A program made the position numbers and the translations under genes. The notes below the pieces were generated by a model that was not told where the DNA came from, did no database searches, and worked only from the letters and a program-made list of their open reading frames with translations. This document shows, one piece after another, positions 18,701-28,060 of a DNA stretch of 64,000 bases (its first letter is position 1; the number at the start of each line of letters is the position of its first letter). Source of the stretch: Clostridium sp. SM-530-WT-3G (lineage in GTDB: Bacteria; Bacillota; Clostridia; Clostridiales; Clostridiaceae); assembly GCF_012843905.1 (NCBI RefSeq), contig NZ_JABAGC010000001.1:62001-126000 (forward strand). The letters run 5' to 3'.

Positions 18701-20141
18701 AAACTTCTCAGGTGAATATCAAGCTAAGGCTCACAAATATACAGAAGTAATATTTGGTAAAGGAACTACATTCAAAGCTGGTACTATAGGTACAGTTGCT
18801 GAAAAAACAGCCTTTGGATATGTTAAAAAATATTATGAAGAACACAATATGCCTATAAATAGAGCTGAAACTATGAGAATAGCAAAAGGATGTACAGGAA
18901 TTAAAAGAACAACAGGTCAGCATCCAGGTGGTATTATAGTTGTACCAAAAGGACGTGAAATATTTGAATTCTGTCCAGTGCAGCATCCAGCAGATGACCC
19001 AGAATCAGATATTATAACAACGCATTTTGATTACCACTCAATTGATTCAAACTTACTTAAGCTTGATATACTGGGCCATGATGATCCTACTGTAATTAGA
19101 ATGCTTCAAGATATAACAGGAGTTAATCCACAGGAAATTCCATTAGATGATAAAGAGACAATGTCTATATTTAATTCAACTGATGCACTAGGTGTAACTC
19201 CAGAACAAATTAATTCAAAAGTTGGAACTTATGGCATTCCTGAATTTGGAACAAAATTTGCCAGAGGAATGCTTCTTGATACTATGCCAAAGCAGTTTGC
19301 CGATTTACTTTGTATATCAGGTTTATCCCATGGTACAGACGTTTGGCTTGGAAATGCTAAGGATTTAATAGATAATGGAGTAATTACAAGTATATCTGAT
19401 GCCGTATGTTGTAGAGATGATATTATGGTTTATTTAATCAAAATGGGACTTCCAAAAGATACATCATTTAAAATAATGGAAACAGTCCGTAAAGGTCAGG
19501 CATTAAAAAACCCAGAAAAGTGGGCAGAATATGAAGCGCTTATGAGAGAACATGATGTACCAGAATGGTATATTGAAAGCTGTAAGAAAATCAAGTACAT
19601 GTTCCCTAAGGCCCATGCAGCAGCCTATGTAATGATGGCATTTAGAATTGCATGGTTCAAGGTTCATATACCAAAAGCATATTATGCAGCATATTTCTCA
19701 ATAAGAGCAAAAGCCTTTGATGCAGAATATATGATATTTGGCAAAGAAAAGGTTAAAGAAAAAATGAGAGAAATAGCTGCTATGGGAAATAATGCAGCAC
19801 CTAAAGATAAAGATACTTATGATGATATGGAACTTGTACTAGAAATGTACGAAAGAGGATTAAAGTTCCTTCCAATAGATTTATATAAATCAGATGCAAC
19901 TAAATTTAAAGTAGAAGAAGAGGGGATAAGACCACCTTTAAATAGTATAGCAGGTATGGGTAATGTGGCTGCAGAATCAATTTATAAAGCAGTACATGAT
20001 ATAACACCAATAAGTTCAATAGATAACTTAAAGAAACGTGCAAAAATAGGTGATGCTGCAACAGAACTTCTAAGAAAATTTGGATGCTTACAAGGAATGC
20101 AACAAAGTGATCAGGTAAGCTTCTTTGATATGCTTGGGTAG
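15705..20141 (+). CDS. polC: DNA polymerase III alpha subunit, PolC type (Gram-positive)
   Basis: The replicative polymerase with built-in proofreading. Order over 1478 residues: N-terminal domain, a low-complexity Ser/Asn/Gly linker (about 187-222), OB-fold, PHP domain beginning VELHMHTKMSMMDAM near 365, an inserted DnaQ-type exonuclease (VLDLETTGFSP near 454; HNADFD; HRALDDVDTT), then the polymerase with a Cys4 zinc module (CKKC...CPVCG, about 943-972) and the catalytic PDIDLNFSGEYQ near 994. The C-terminal QVSFFDML is a beta-clamp-binding motif. It is somewhat longer than the usual 1430-1450 residues because of the linker. RBS GAAAGGTTGG before ATG. Essential housekeeping gene with its own terminator. 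Confidence 0.97.
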   Translation: MKKLNEVFSDYEYDIDGTLINAIVDGVVLRKKSKILELKITSNEYIEILEIERFNNFIKERFYLNDSKLLINYSDDVEKKSLHEELDSILNSFTLKHPIFKGALSNCTYEIKEKSIDFKFNMVVSRVFKDLKFDKEISDAIRNVYGITYAVNFEDSITGEEIEKLHESQHKKKMEMLQETIKENLRNRGNGSSQTSSAGSSQNSNSNSGGSNATASNSNPPVGFKADIGKPVRNKKEKDPSLILGRNINIKDPIVKVVDITPNEGAVHITGEISNIETKELRSGKILVSYDLYDGTSSICCKSFLKPEEAEEAIGRIKKAKGLRIFGNAGYSKFSNEVEIIANTLIETDGLKKADRKDDAEVKRVELHMHTKMSMMDAMTSAKDLIKRAMKWGMKSIAITDHGIVQAFPEAHKLLGRDNPDMKVIYGVEAYLAPDKKPNVTNDKGQSIDTTYCVLDLETTGFSPKLEKITEIGIMKVQDGKVIDSFSTFVNPEKPIPQRVVEVTNITDDMVRDAETIDKVFPKMLEFIKGSVLVAHNADFDINFLKHYAKELGYDFDFTYIDTLPLAQDLFPEYKTYKLGRIAKNLNIKVEVAHRALDDVDTTVKVFKIMLDMLKERGAVTLADIDELAADEESKKVQYKKLKTHHAIILAKDYVGLKNLYKLISYSHLDYFYKKPRILKSMYKKYSEGLILGSACSEGELYQAILLGKPDEVVEQIAADYDYLEIQPLGNNDYLVRNGMVPDKEYLKEINKKIISIAEKQNKLVVATGDVHFMDPEDEIYRRILEAGQGFKDADDQAPLYLRTTEEMLKEFDYLGKEKAYEVVVTNTNKISDMCEQISPISPEKCPPHIEGCEQTIKDIAYGKAHELYGDPLPEIVQERLDRELDSIIKNGFSVMYIIAQKLVWKSNEDGYLVGSRGSVGSSLVAYMTGITEVNALQPHYRCKKCKYSDFTDYKVSNGFDLPDKKCPVCGEDLGKDGMDIPFETFLGFNGDKEPDIDLNFSGEYQAKAHKYTEVIFGKGTTFKAGTIGTVAEKTAFGYVKKYYEEHNMPINRAETMRIAKGCTGIKRTTGQHPGGIIVVPKGREIFEFCPVQHPADDPESDIITTHFDYHSIDSNLLKLDILGHDDPTVIRMLQDITGVNPQEIPLDDKETMSIFNSTDALGVTPEQINSKVGTYGIPEFGTKFARGMLLDTMPKQFADLLCISGLSHGTDVWLGNAKDLIDNGVITSISDAVCCRDDIMVYLIKMGLPKDTSFKIMETVRKGQALKNPEKWAEYEALMREHDVPEWYIESCKKIKYMFPKAHAAAYVMMAFRIAWFKVHIPKAYYAAYFSIRAKAFDAEYMIFGKEKVKEKMREIAAMGNNAAPKDKDTYDDMELVLEMYERGLKFLPIDLYKSDATKFKVEEEGIRPPLNSIAGMGNVAAESIYKAVHDITPISSIDNLKKRAKIGDAATELLRKFGCLQGMQQSDQVSFFDMLG

Positions 20142-20170
20142 AAAAATGTAAATATAAAATAACTTTAATT

Positions 20171-20203
20171 AAGAGTGTTGCCAAAATTGGCAATGCTCTT
20201 TTT
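20171..20203 (+). terminator. Terminator of polC
   Basis: A 14-bp stem (20171-20184 with 20187-20200, two G-U pairs), two-base apparent loop, then TTTTT. The remaining 20204-20540 gap holds no gene; it should contain the promoter of the next cluster. Confidence 0.75.
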
Positions 20204-20540
20204 CGTATTATCCAATATTAGTAACTATATTAATAAAAAACATATAAATATCAATCTAAATGAATATTTTCTTAAAAATGTAACAAAACAATGTCGAATT
20301 TTGAATTATATTTCACAGAGATTTTATAGTTAAATTTGAGTTATTATGAAAAATGTAGTAATATTTTATGTAGAGTGATGTCTAAACACAGCATGAATTT
20401 ATTAATAAATTTGTATAAGCAGTAATAAAAGACATATAATAAGAAGTTTATCTTAAGAATACTAGATATAATTTATATTATCATATTAGTTTTATAAGTA
20501 CTTTGAGATAGAAACTTAAATAACAATTTTAGGAGAATAG

Positions 20541-21398
20541 ATGATGAATGAAGAAATTATTGATATGATTCTATATGCACTGAAAAATGATGCAGTAAAA
20601 AAAGAAATTGTAAATATAATTGATGAAAATAAAAAGAAACCTTCAGTAAAAGAAGAAAATTCTAATTATGAGATTAAAGAGAATGTATCTGAAATTAAAG
20701 AAGATACAGTTGATATTGAAAAATATATTAATGAAAATAATGAATATAAAGAAAAATTAAATACATACATAAACTTAACAAATGAATTAAATGAACAGTT
20801 AGTTCAATATAAGATTTGTGTAGAAGACCTTAAAGAAAAGAATTTAGAATATAAAAATAAATATGAAAAAGGACAGAAGAAATACACCGATATAGCTGAA
20901 GAAAATTCTAAAATTAAAAATCAGTACAGTATCATAAATAATGAGTATAATAAGTTAAACGATGAATTAGACATTTACAAAAAAACATATAAGAATTTAG
21001 ATGATATTTATAATAATTTCTTATCTCTTAGAGATGAAATCAAAGATAATCTAAGTAATGTTATTAAAGCTGATAACAGTGAACTGTTCTTATGTTCCGG
21101 GGTACAATGGGACAATCTTGAAGCTCTATGGCAGTTTATCAGCTATAAGTTAAATGAATACAATGAGGATGAACTTAACATGCTGATTTCTACATTTAAT
21201 TATCTTTTTGAAAAATACAACCAGGTTCAGAATTTATATGAATTAATGAATGTGAATATTGGTGATGAATTTGATGAGGACCTTCACACACGAGGAGCTG
21301 AAAGCAGGGTTGCCGGAAATATTACAAAAGTCATGCTTAACGGCTATAAGAATATACGCACAAATAAAATAATTCAGAAATCAATTGTGAGGATATAA
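20541..21398 (+). CDS. Coiled-coil protein with GrpE-like C-terminal domain
   Basis: 285 residues. Residues about 60-170 are a long Lys/Glu/Asn-rich coiled coil. The last 50 residues (NIGDEFDEDLHTRGAESRVA, then GNITKVMLNGYKNIRT and IIQKSIVRI) follow the beta-domain of GrpE closely (GQPFDP..H...V.PG.V..I.QKGY...R.IR.A.V.V in the E. coli protein). GrpE is the nucleotide exchange factor of DnaK, and the next intact gene is an Hsp70-like ATPase, so a dedicated exchange-factor/chaperone pair is the natural reading. The coiled coil would be the dimerisation stalk. AGGAG sits before the ATG. GrpE homology is my inference from the motif and needs a profile search. Confidence 0.7.
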   Translation: MMNEEIIDMILYALKNDAVKKEIVNIIDENKKKPSVKEENSNYEIKENVSEIKEDTVDIEKYINENNEYKEKLNTYINLTNELNEQLVQYKICVEDLKEKNLEYKNKYEKGQKKYTDIAEENSKIKNQYSIINNEYNKLNDELDIYKKTYKNLDDIYNNFLSLRDEIKDNLSNVIKADNSELFLCSGVQWDNLEALWQFISYKLNEYNEDELNMLISTFNYLFEKYNQVQNLYELMNVNIGDEFDEDLHTRGAESRVAGNITKVMLNGYKNIRTNKIIQKSIVRI

Positions 21399-21403
21399 AT
21401 AAA

Positions 21404-22009
21404 ATGTATACAAAAAGTATTAGTGAAATAAGTATAAGTAAAAAGTTCCTGAATAATTTAGTAGAACAGGAAAAAAGCAAATTATAGAAAACATATTTGC
21501 AGAGCCATATAAAAAGCTGGAAAATAATTTGATTAAAATAACAAAAAATGACTGGATTAAAATAAAGAGATAACATTGGCAGACCTACCGGAAAAACTGG
21601 AGTAGCTTTTGGTCTTATTGATGGAAGACCAGGTTCTATAATTAATATAATTTCAGAGCAAAACTCAGATGAAGAAATTAAATTTAATTATTACATTGGG
21701 CGTAATTCAAAGAAGATGTTTAAAGTTATTATGGATAGAAATATAGAATATAACAAATGGGTTAGATTCAGACATGCAAAGGTTGAAGATTTTGAAATTT
21801 ATTATACAGATCTACCAGAGGCTACAAGTAATCAGCTTTCAATAAAGAATATTAGCAAAAAAATATGCAGAATTGATGTGATAGATGATAATGCTTCAAT
21901 TTACATAAGAGCAGTATCACCATCAGCTATTGAATATGTAGTTTCAACTGAAGATGATATTAAAAATAATAACTATATGAGTAATATAACTACAGTAGAA
22001 TTTAATTAG
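21404..22009 (+). pseudogene. Decayed second copy of the Hsp70-like gene
   Basis: Two homologous ends of the following gene are joined with the middle missing. An N-terminal piece starts at ATG 21404, shifts frame near 21475 and reads on as KKQIIENIFAEPYKKLENNL and IKITKNDWIKIK, matching the N-terminal REKRINDAFSKF...FEDNWIKIK of the intact gene, up to a stop at 21563. Directly afterwards 21566-22009 encodes the C-terminal end (RPTGKTGVAFGLIDGRPGS...TVEFN), which matches the last 145 residues of the 982-aa protein. About 750-800 codons, including all of the ATPase core, are gone. This is a tandem duplicate that lost its centre; the C-terminal frame of 21716-22009 might still be translated. 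Confidence 0.8.
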
Positions 22010-22024
22010 GAGATACATAGAATT

Positions 22025-24973
22025 ATGAATAAAAAGAACAATATGAGTGATAATGCTCAAAACAGTGTTAAAAGTAATACAGAAGATACTAATCGCAGAA
22101 AGCTTATAACCGAAAATATAAATGATATATCTATAAATGAAGATTTATTAAGATTATTATTAGATAGTGAAAGAGAAAAAAGAATTAATGACGCATTTAG
22201 TAAATTTAATATGTTAAATGACGAATTAAAAGCATTATTTGAAGATAATTGGATTAAGATTAAAGATAAGGAAATTTACTACATAGCTAGTTTAGATTTA
22301 TTGATACCAGATTTAAGGAAATTTGAATGTTCAAGGTCATCTACTTACTTCAACTTTAATACTGATGACTTTCAAAATGTTTTTCAAGGATTTAAAGGAA
22401 AATTACCTTCTTTACCAGAATTACGTAATATTTTTAACAATAAAAGTATTTTTTGTGATGGGAATAATATTAGAATAAAAAATGGAACATTTTCTAATGC
22501 GTGTTTTTCATTTGAAGGCAATGGTTATTATCAATATATTCATAGTAATGGACATAAATTCAATGAAGGTTCGGGAGTTTTTGGTAGATATATTAGCAAT
22601 CCTTCTATCAATATCCCTATATTTAGATTAAATAATATATTAAACAATATAATGAAATTTATATTAAATGAGTTACAGCCAGAAAAATTATCAAATAAGT
22701 CAAAAGAAATGCTAAATATAATAAGCGATTATACTGATAAAGACTATATTAAATATTCTGATTCAGATACAACATTTACATATACTGATAGTTTTAAGAA
22801 TGCTGTTATGGAGAATAAGATAGATAGCTTAAATGGGATTTCATTTAAAAAAGAAGATATTATTAATCATATAAAAAATAACAAACTTGAATTACCAGAT
22901 GAAACAAGACAAATATTAGCTGATGAACTTTTAAATTGTGAGAAGGTAAGAGCAGATATTGAACCATATGATATAAAAAGACTTGAAGACCCAAACTTAG
23001 GTCATTGGGACTTATGGGAAAATGATAGTAGTAATGATATAAAGGTACATTATGATACTAATTTTGTAGGCAGAAACCCTCTTGTAGACATAAAGGAAGA
23101 TGGACTTATAGGAATAGATTTTGGTACAAAGAGTACTATTGTTGTTTATCAAGATGGTGATGATAATACTCAACCTATGCGTGTGGGAATGGGACAGTAT
23201 AGTAAAAAAGCAGAAGCAAAGCATTATGAAAACCCTACTGTAATGGAATTTATAAATTTAGAATCTTTTTGCGATAGATATAAAAATAAAGAAGGAAGAC
23301 CTAATACATTATGGGAAGATATTACTGTTTCACATACAGCATTTAACAGCTTGATTGCAAGCCAAAGTGATAACTATTATTCATATTTTAATGATTTAAA
23401 ACAATGGGCTGGCGATAATAGAAGACAAGTAAAGATTAAAGATAAGAATGGAAATGAAAGACTACTTCCAGCTTATGTTGATATTAAAGATGGGGAATTT
23501 GATCCTATTGAAATTTACGCATATTACATAGGTCTTTATATAAATAATATGCATAATGGAATTTATATGCACTATCTATTATCATTCCCTGTTACTTATG
23601 AAATGAAAGTACGTGAAAAAATTATTAACAGCTTTAAAAGAGGATTAAAAAAATCATTACCAGTTTATGTACTTCATGATGAAGAGGCTATGAAGAAATT
23701 TAGAGTAGAACAAGGTCCAAGTGAACCAGCTGCATATGCTATATGTGCATTAGAACAATATGGATTTGATCCAGAAGATGATGAAAAAGTCTTTTATGGA
23801 ATATTCGATTTCGGAGGAGGTACTACTGATTTTGATTTCGGAATATGGAGAAGTGCAGATGAAGATAAGGAAAGCCGTTATGATTATGTAATAAATCATT
23901 TTGGAGCAGGTGGAGATCAGTTCCTTGGTGGAGAAAATCTTCTTGAACTTTTATCGTTTGAAGTATTTAAAGCAAATCAAGATAAGTTAAGAGAAGCGAA
24001 AATTTCGTTTGTAAAACCTGCTGAATGCAAAAAATTTGCTGGTAGTGAAGTTCTTATAATTGATTCACAAGAAGCAAAACTAAATATAAAGCAGCTTATG
24101 GAAAAGTTAAGACCATTATGGGAAAGACATGAAGGATACGAAAAATTATATGATAGTGGAATAATTAAAGTAAATCTATTTGATAAAAATGGAGAGCCTA
24201 AACTCAACTTTGAGTTAGAAATATCAAGGGAAGAGCTTGAAAAAATCTTATACGAAAGAATTGAAAAAGGAATAAAGAATTTCTTTGAAGCATTAAAGTT
24301 TACATTTAAAGCAGAAGAAACTCAGAATTTAAATAAGATTGTTATATTCCTTGCAGGAAATTCAAGTAAATCTCCAATTGTTGCTGATATATTCTCAAAG
24401 TATATAAAAGAAATTACTACTGCATTAAATGAAAAAAATAATACAGATGAACAATATTTCTCTTTATATCCTCCACTAGGGACAAAAGAAGCCATAGAAA
24501 TTCAAAAGAAAAATGGTATTGAAGTAGATGAAAATGATATAACATCTCCTACAGGTAAAACTGGAGTAGCATATGGACTTGTTGAAGGACGAGATGGTGG
24601 AGTAATTAAGGTTGTTTCTGAAAAAGGAAGTAGTGATGAAATTAAGTTTAATTATTATATAGGAAGAAATAGAAAGAAGAAGTTTAAAACAATTATCGAA
24701 AGAGATACAGAATATAATAAATGGGTTAAATTCATTAGTGCTGAAAAAGAAGATTTTGAGTTTTATTATACTAATCTTCCTGAAGCAACAACAAACAGCC
24801 TTCCTATTAAAGATATATCTAAAAAGAGCGGAAGAATCGATGAAGCTGATGAGAATGCTTATGTATATATGAGAATTATTGAACCATCAGTAATTGAATA
24901 TGTTGCAGCAACAGAAGATGAGATTGAATCTAATAATATCAATAATATAATTACAAGAGTTGAATTAAAGTAG
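22025..24973 (+). CDS. Hsp70-like ATPase with large N-terminal extension
   Basis: 982 residues. An actin/Hsp70-type ATPase spans about 355-850: phosphate-1 motif GIDFGTKST at 363-371, phosphate-2 motif GIFDFGGGTTDFDFG at 592-606 and the adenosine motif FLAGNSSKSP at 775-784. The first 350 residues form an unknown domain and the last 150 a separate C-terminal domain (also preserved in the upstream pseudogene). No DnaK-style substrate-binding domain was recognised, so client recognition must differ. It lies between a GrpE-like gene and a HerA-like ATPase, with short gaps (16 and 11 bases), implying one operon. ATP-driven conformational switching is expected; its target is unknown. GGAG precedes the ATG by ten bases. 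Confidence 0.85.
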   Translation: MNKKNNMSDNAQNSVKSNTEDTNRRKLITENINDISINEDLLRLLLDSEREKRINDAFSKFNMLNDELKALFEDNWIKIKDKEIYYIASLDLLIPDLRKFECSRSSTYFNFNTDDFQNVFQGFKGKLPSLPELRNIFNNKSIFCDGNNIRIKNGTFSNACFSFEGNGYYQYIHSNGHKFNEGSGVFGRYISNPSINIPIFRLNNILNNIMKFILNELQPEKLSNKSKEMLNIISDYTDKDYIKYSDSDTTFTYTDSFKNAVMENKIDSLNGISFKKEDIINHIKNNKLELPDETRQILADELLNCEKVRADIEPYDIKRLEDPNLGHWDLWENDSSNDIKVHYDTNFVGRNPLVDIKEDGLIGIDFGTKSTIVVYQDGDDNTQPMRVGMGQYSKKAEAKHYENPTVMEFINLESFCDRYKNKEGRPNTLWEDITVSHTAFNSLIASQSDNYYSYFNDLKQWAGDNRRQVKIKDKNGNERLLPAYVDIKDGEFDPIEIYAYYIGLYINNMHNGIYMHYLLSFPVTYEMKVREKIINSFKRGLKKSLPVYVLHDEEAMKKFRVEQGPSEPAAYAICALEQYGFDPEDDEKVFYGIFDFGGGTTDFDFGIWRSADEDKESRYDYVINHFGAGGDQFLGGENLLELLSFEVFKANQDKLREAKISFVKPAECKKFAGSEVLIIDSQEAKLNIKQLMEKLRPLWERHEGYEKLYDSGIIKVNLFDKNGEPKLNFELEISREELEKILYERIEKGIKNFFEALKFTFKAEETQNLNKIVIFLAGNSSKSPIVADIFSKYIKEITTALNEKNNTDEQYFSLYPPLGTKEAIEIQKKNGIEVDENDITSPTGKTGVAYGLVEGRDGGVIKVVSEKGSSDEIKFNYYIGRNRKKKFKTIIERDTEYNKWVKFISAEKEDFEFYYTNLPEATTNSLPIKDISKKSGRIDEADENAYVYMRIIEPSVIEYVAATEDEIESNNINNIITRVELK

Positions 24974-24984
24974 GGAGAATTACT

Positions 24985-27900
24985 TTGACAAAAGAAAAAT
25001 TTGCAATAGATTTCTTAAGAAATGCAGATGACCTATATTTAAGTGATAATAACAAAAAAGCATTTGCTGCTGTTCAAAACATACTTCCAAGAGAACTTGC
25101 ATTATATCATATTGAAGAAGTATCTTTTGAGGATAAAGCTCCAAGAAAAGAAGCACTTGAAAATGTATTAAGTGCAATGAAAATAAGCGGTATTAATTTT
25201 ATATATCTTATACTTGGTGATGAAAGCGGAGTTCATTTTTACTATGGAGTTGCTAAAGATTTATCATCTTATGAAAACATGGAACTAAGCATTAATGATA
25301 TTGGTAAATATATATTAGAACCAAGTATTAAAGGAAACTTTAGAGGAAGTAAAACTAAATATGTAGCTCCAGAATTAAAAGATAGAATTATAGATAAGAT
25401 TAATAATATGAAATATTATAGTGTTCTAGAAGGAGTTCCTGGTAGCACAAAAGATTCTGAAAAATTTCAATGTGCAGATAGATTAGTTGATGTAATGCTT
25501 GGAGATAATTTTGGATTTATGATAATTGCTAAGCCATTAACAGGAAGTGATATTAATAAGATAGAAAAAAATCTTTACAAGTTGTATTCACAAATAGCAC
25601 CGCTTTCTAAAAAAAGTCAGCAAAATGGTTCATCAAAAAATACTGGTTCAAGTAAGAGTACATCAAAGGGAACATCAAAATCTAATGGTAAAACTTATTC
25701 TGAAGCAAAACAAAGTGGTGGTTCTAAGAGTGAGGGATTAAGTAATGGAACAACTAAAAGTACAGGAACAAACAGTAGTTCTTCAAGTGGGTCATCTTCA
25801 AACTCAACATCTACAGGAAAAAGTGGTTCAGAAGGATCGAGTCATAGTAAAACATCATCATCAGGTAGTACATGGAGTACATCGACAACCCAAGGAAATT
25901 CAGTTAATGAAAGTATAAATGAAAATGTTACAGAAGGAAGTAATACTGGAGAATCATCTTCATTTAGTACCACTTTAGAGTTTGTAGATAAGGAAGCTCA
26001 AGACTGGATAAAATACTTTGATGATGTAATTATTCCACGTTTGGATTATGGAGCAGGAAAAGGAATTTTTGTAACATCTTCATTTCTTCTTTCTGATAAT
26101 AAAGCAAGTTTGAAGAAATTAGAGAATACTGCTATGTCACTATATTCAGGAGAAACAGGAAACAAAGTTCCGCTAAAGGTATATTCAGTAATTAATAATA
26201 ACAATTCAGATACAGTAAAATTCTTGAAAAACTTCCAAGTTCCATTTGGAAAAGTTTCAAAGGATACAAATGATAATGAACTTATGGCAAGATCAGCTTT
26301 ATCACAATTTGTAAATTCAAATAAAGAATTTTATCAAGGAAACTGGATTACAACAAACGAATTAAGTATGATTGCAGGACTTCCGCAAAAAGAAGTTGTA
26401 GGATTGAGTTTAAAAGAAGAAGTTGAATTTGGACTTAATTTTAAAAGTGATATTAAAGAAAAAGATAAAATTGAACTTGGAAAACTTGTACAAAGCGGTA
26501 ATATAATAGATAAAATAAATGTATGTATTGATAAGAAAAATCTAGATAAACATATATTTATTACTGGAGTAACAGGAAGTGGTAAGACAACAACTTGTCA
26601 GAAAATTTTAATAGATAGTAATCTTCCATTTCTTATTATTGAACCAGCAAAAACTGAATATAGAATACTTACAAAGCAGTTTGATGACCTTATGGTATTT
26701 ACGCTTGGTAAAGACTTCGTTACACCTTTCAGATTAAATCCATTTGAATTTTTTGCACACGAAAGTATTACATCAAGGGTTGATATGATAAAGGCAAGTA
26801 TTGAAGCTTCTTTTGATATGGAAGCAGCTATACCTCAGATAATTGAAAGTGCAATTTATGCATGTTATGAGGACTATGGATGGGATATTGCTACAAACAG
26901 AAATTATATGTTTGAAGATCCATTTGGAGATGGAGTATATGCATTTCCTACTTTATCAGATTTAATTGCCAAAGTTGACGTTGTTGTAAAACAGCAAGGG
27001 TTTGATGAGAGATTAAAAAATGATTATATTGGTTCTATAAAAGCAAGACTTCAAGGGCTTCTTGTAGGCTCTAAAGGCCTTATGCTTAATACTAAGAGAT
27101 CAATTAATTTTGAACAATTGCTGGATAAACGTATAGTATTAGAATTTGAAGAAATAAGAAGTGCAAGCGAAAAGTCACTTGTTATGGGATTTGTATTAAC
27201 TAATCTAATGGAAGCAATAAAAGCTAAGTTTAAAAAACAAGGCACATTCAATCATATTACTTTAGTTGAAGAAGCTCACAGGTTATTAAGCAAGTTTTCT
27301 CCTGGAGACAGCCCAAATAAAAAGCAAGGTGTTGAAACATTTGCAGATATGCTTGCTGAAATAAGAAAATATGGTGAAAGTCTTATTATAGTAGATCAGA
27401 TTCCTAATAAACTTACACCAGAAGTATTAAAGAATACAAATACTAAAATAGTACATAAGATTTTTGCACAGGATGATAAGGATGCTATTGGTAATACGAT
27501 TGTACTTGATAAGGACCAGAAAGAATTTTTATCAAATCTAGACACTGGAAGAGCAATTGTATTTACTCAAGGTTTTTCTAAGGCAGTTCAAGTTCAAATA
27601 GATAATATTACAAATACAACAAGTGAAGAAAGAATAGAAGATGAAGAGCTTCAAAATATTGTGTATGAATACTATATGGATAATTATAAAAGTGGGGTAA
27701 TAGAAGGTATACAATTCCTTGACAGTAAACCTACTTTAGATGAATTTAGAAGTATTATTGAAGTTTTTAGAGATACAAGAATAATTACATTTTTCGAAGA
27801 TTCTATTAGAGGAAAAAAAGATGAAAAAAGTATGAAGTTAATTAGAGATTATATTCATAGATATGGATGTGATATAATCGCAAAGTACATAGCTAATGCT

Positions 27901-28047
27901 TACTATTCAAAAAAGCCAGAAGGTAAAGGCAGATATAAAAAAGACGATAAAGATGTATTGGAAAAATTAAAAGAATTTATAACCGGATATTCTGAAAATA
28001 AATTAACATTTGAAGAAATAGCCAAATATATAAAGATTTTATGTTAA
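24985..28047 (+). CDS. HerA/VirB4-like (DUF87) ATPase with Ser-rich linker
   Basis: 1020 residues, TTG start with GGGAGAA in front. Residues 1-205 form an N-terminal domain; 209-330 are a Ser/Gly/Thr-rich low-complexity linker; from about 335 follows a second region leading into a RecA-like motor of the HerA/FtsK/VirB4 class: Walker A GVTGSGKTTT at 528-537, the region around PAKTEYR, Walker B ITLVEEAHRLL near 757-767 and a sensor-like IIVDQIPNK. HerA-type ATPases form hexameric rings that pump DNA or, in VirB4, power secretion. No nuclease partner of NurA type is visible next to it. Gene order suggests that it works with the Hsp70-like protein. Confidence 0.85.
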   Translation: MTKEKFAIDFLRNADDLYLSDNNKKAFAAVQNILPRELALYHIEEVSFEDKAPRKEALENVLSAMKISGINFIYLILGDESGVHFYYGVAKDLSSYENMELSINDIGKYILEPSIKGNFRGSKTKYVAPELKDRIIDKINNMKYYSVLEGVPGSTKDSEKFQCADRLVDVMLGDNFGFMIIAKPLTGSDINKIEKNLYKLYSQIAPLSKKSQQNGSSKNTGSSKSTSKGTSKSNGKTYSEAKQSGGSKSEGLSNGTTKSTGTNSSSSSGSSSNSTSTGKSGSEGSSHSKTSSSGSTWSTSTTQGNSVNESINENVTEGSNTGESSSFSTTLEFVDKEAQDWIKYFDDVIIPRLDYGAGKGIFVTSSFLLSDNKASLKKLENTAMSLYSGETGNKVPLKVYSVINNNNSDTVKFLKNFQVPFGKVSKDTNDNELMARSALSQFVNSNKEFYQGNWITTNELSMIAGLPQKEVVGLSLKEEVEFGLNFKSDIKEKDKIELGKLVQSGNIIDKINVCIDKKNLDKHIFITGVTGSGKTTTCQKILIDSNLPFLIIEPAKTEYRILTKQFDDLMVFTLGKDFVTPFRLNPFEFFAHESITSRVDMIKASIEASFDMEAAIPQIIESAIYACYEDYGWDIATNRNYMFEDPFGDGVYAFPTLSDLIAKVDVVVKQQGFDERLKNDYIGSIKARLQGLLVGSKGLMLNTKRSINFEQLLDKRIVLEFEEIRSASEKSLVMGFVLTNLMEAIKAKFKKQGTFNHITLVEEAHRLLSKFSPGDSPNKKQGVETFADMLAEIRKYGESLIIVDQIPNKLTPEVLKNTNTKIVHKIFAQDDKDAIGNTIVLDKDQKEFLSNLDTGRAIVFTQGFSKAVQVQIDNITNTTSEERIEDEELQNIVYEYYMDNYKSGVIEGIQFLDSKPTLDEFRSIIEVFRDTRIITFFEDSIRGKKDEKSMKLIRDYIHRYGCDIIAKYIANAYYSKKPEGKGRYKKDDKDVLEKLKEFITGYSENKLTFEEIAKYIKILC

Positions 28048-28060
28048 AGGAGGAAAAATA

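Noticed and set aside
25609-25980. Possible tandem repeat or CRISPR-like array in the HerA-like gene
   Set aside because: It is low-complexity Ser/Gly/Thr coding sequence without constant repeat or spacer length and in frame throughout.
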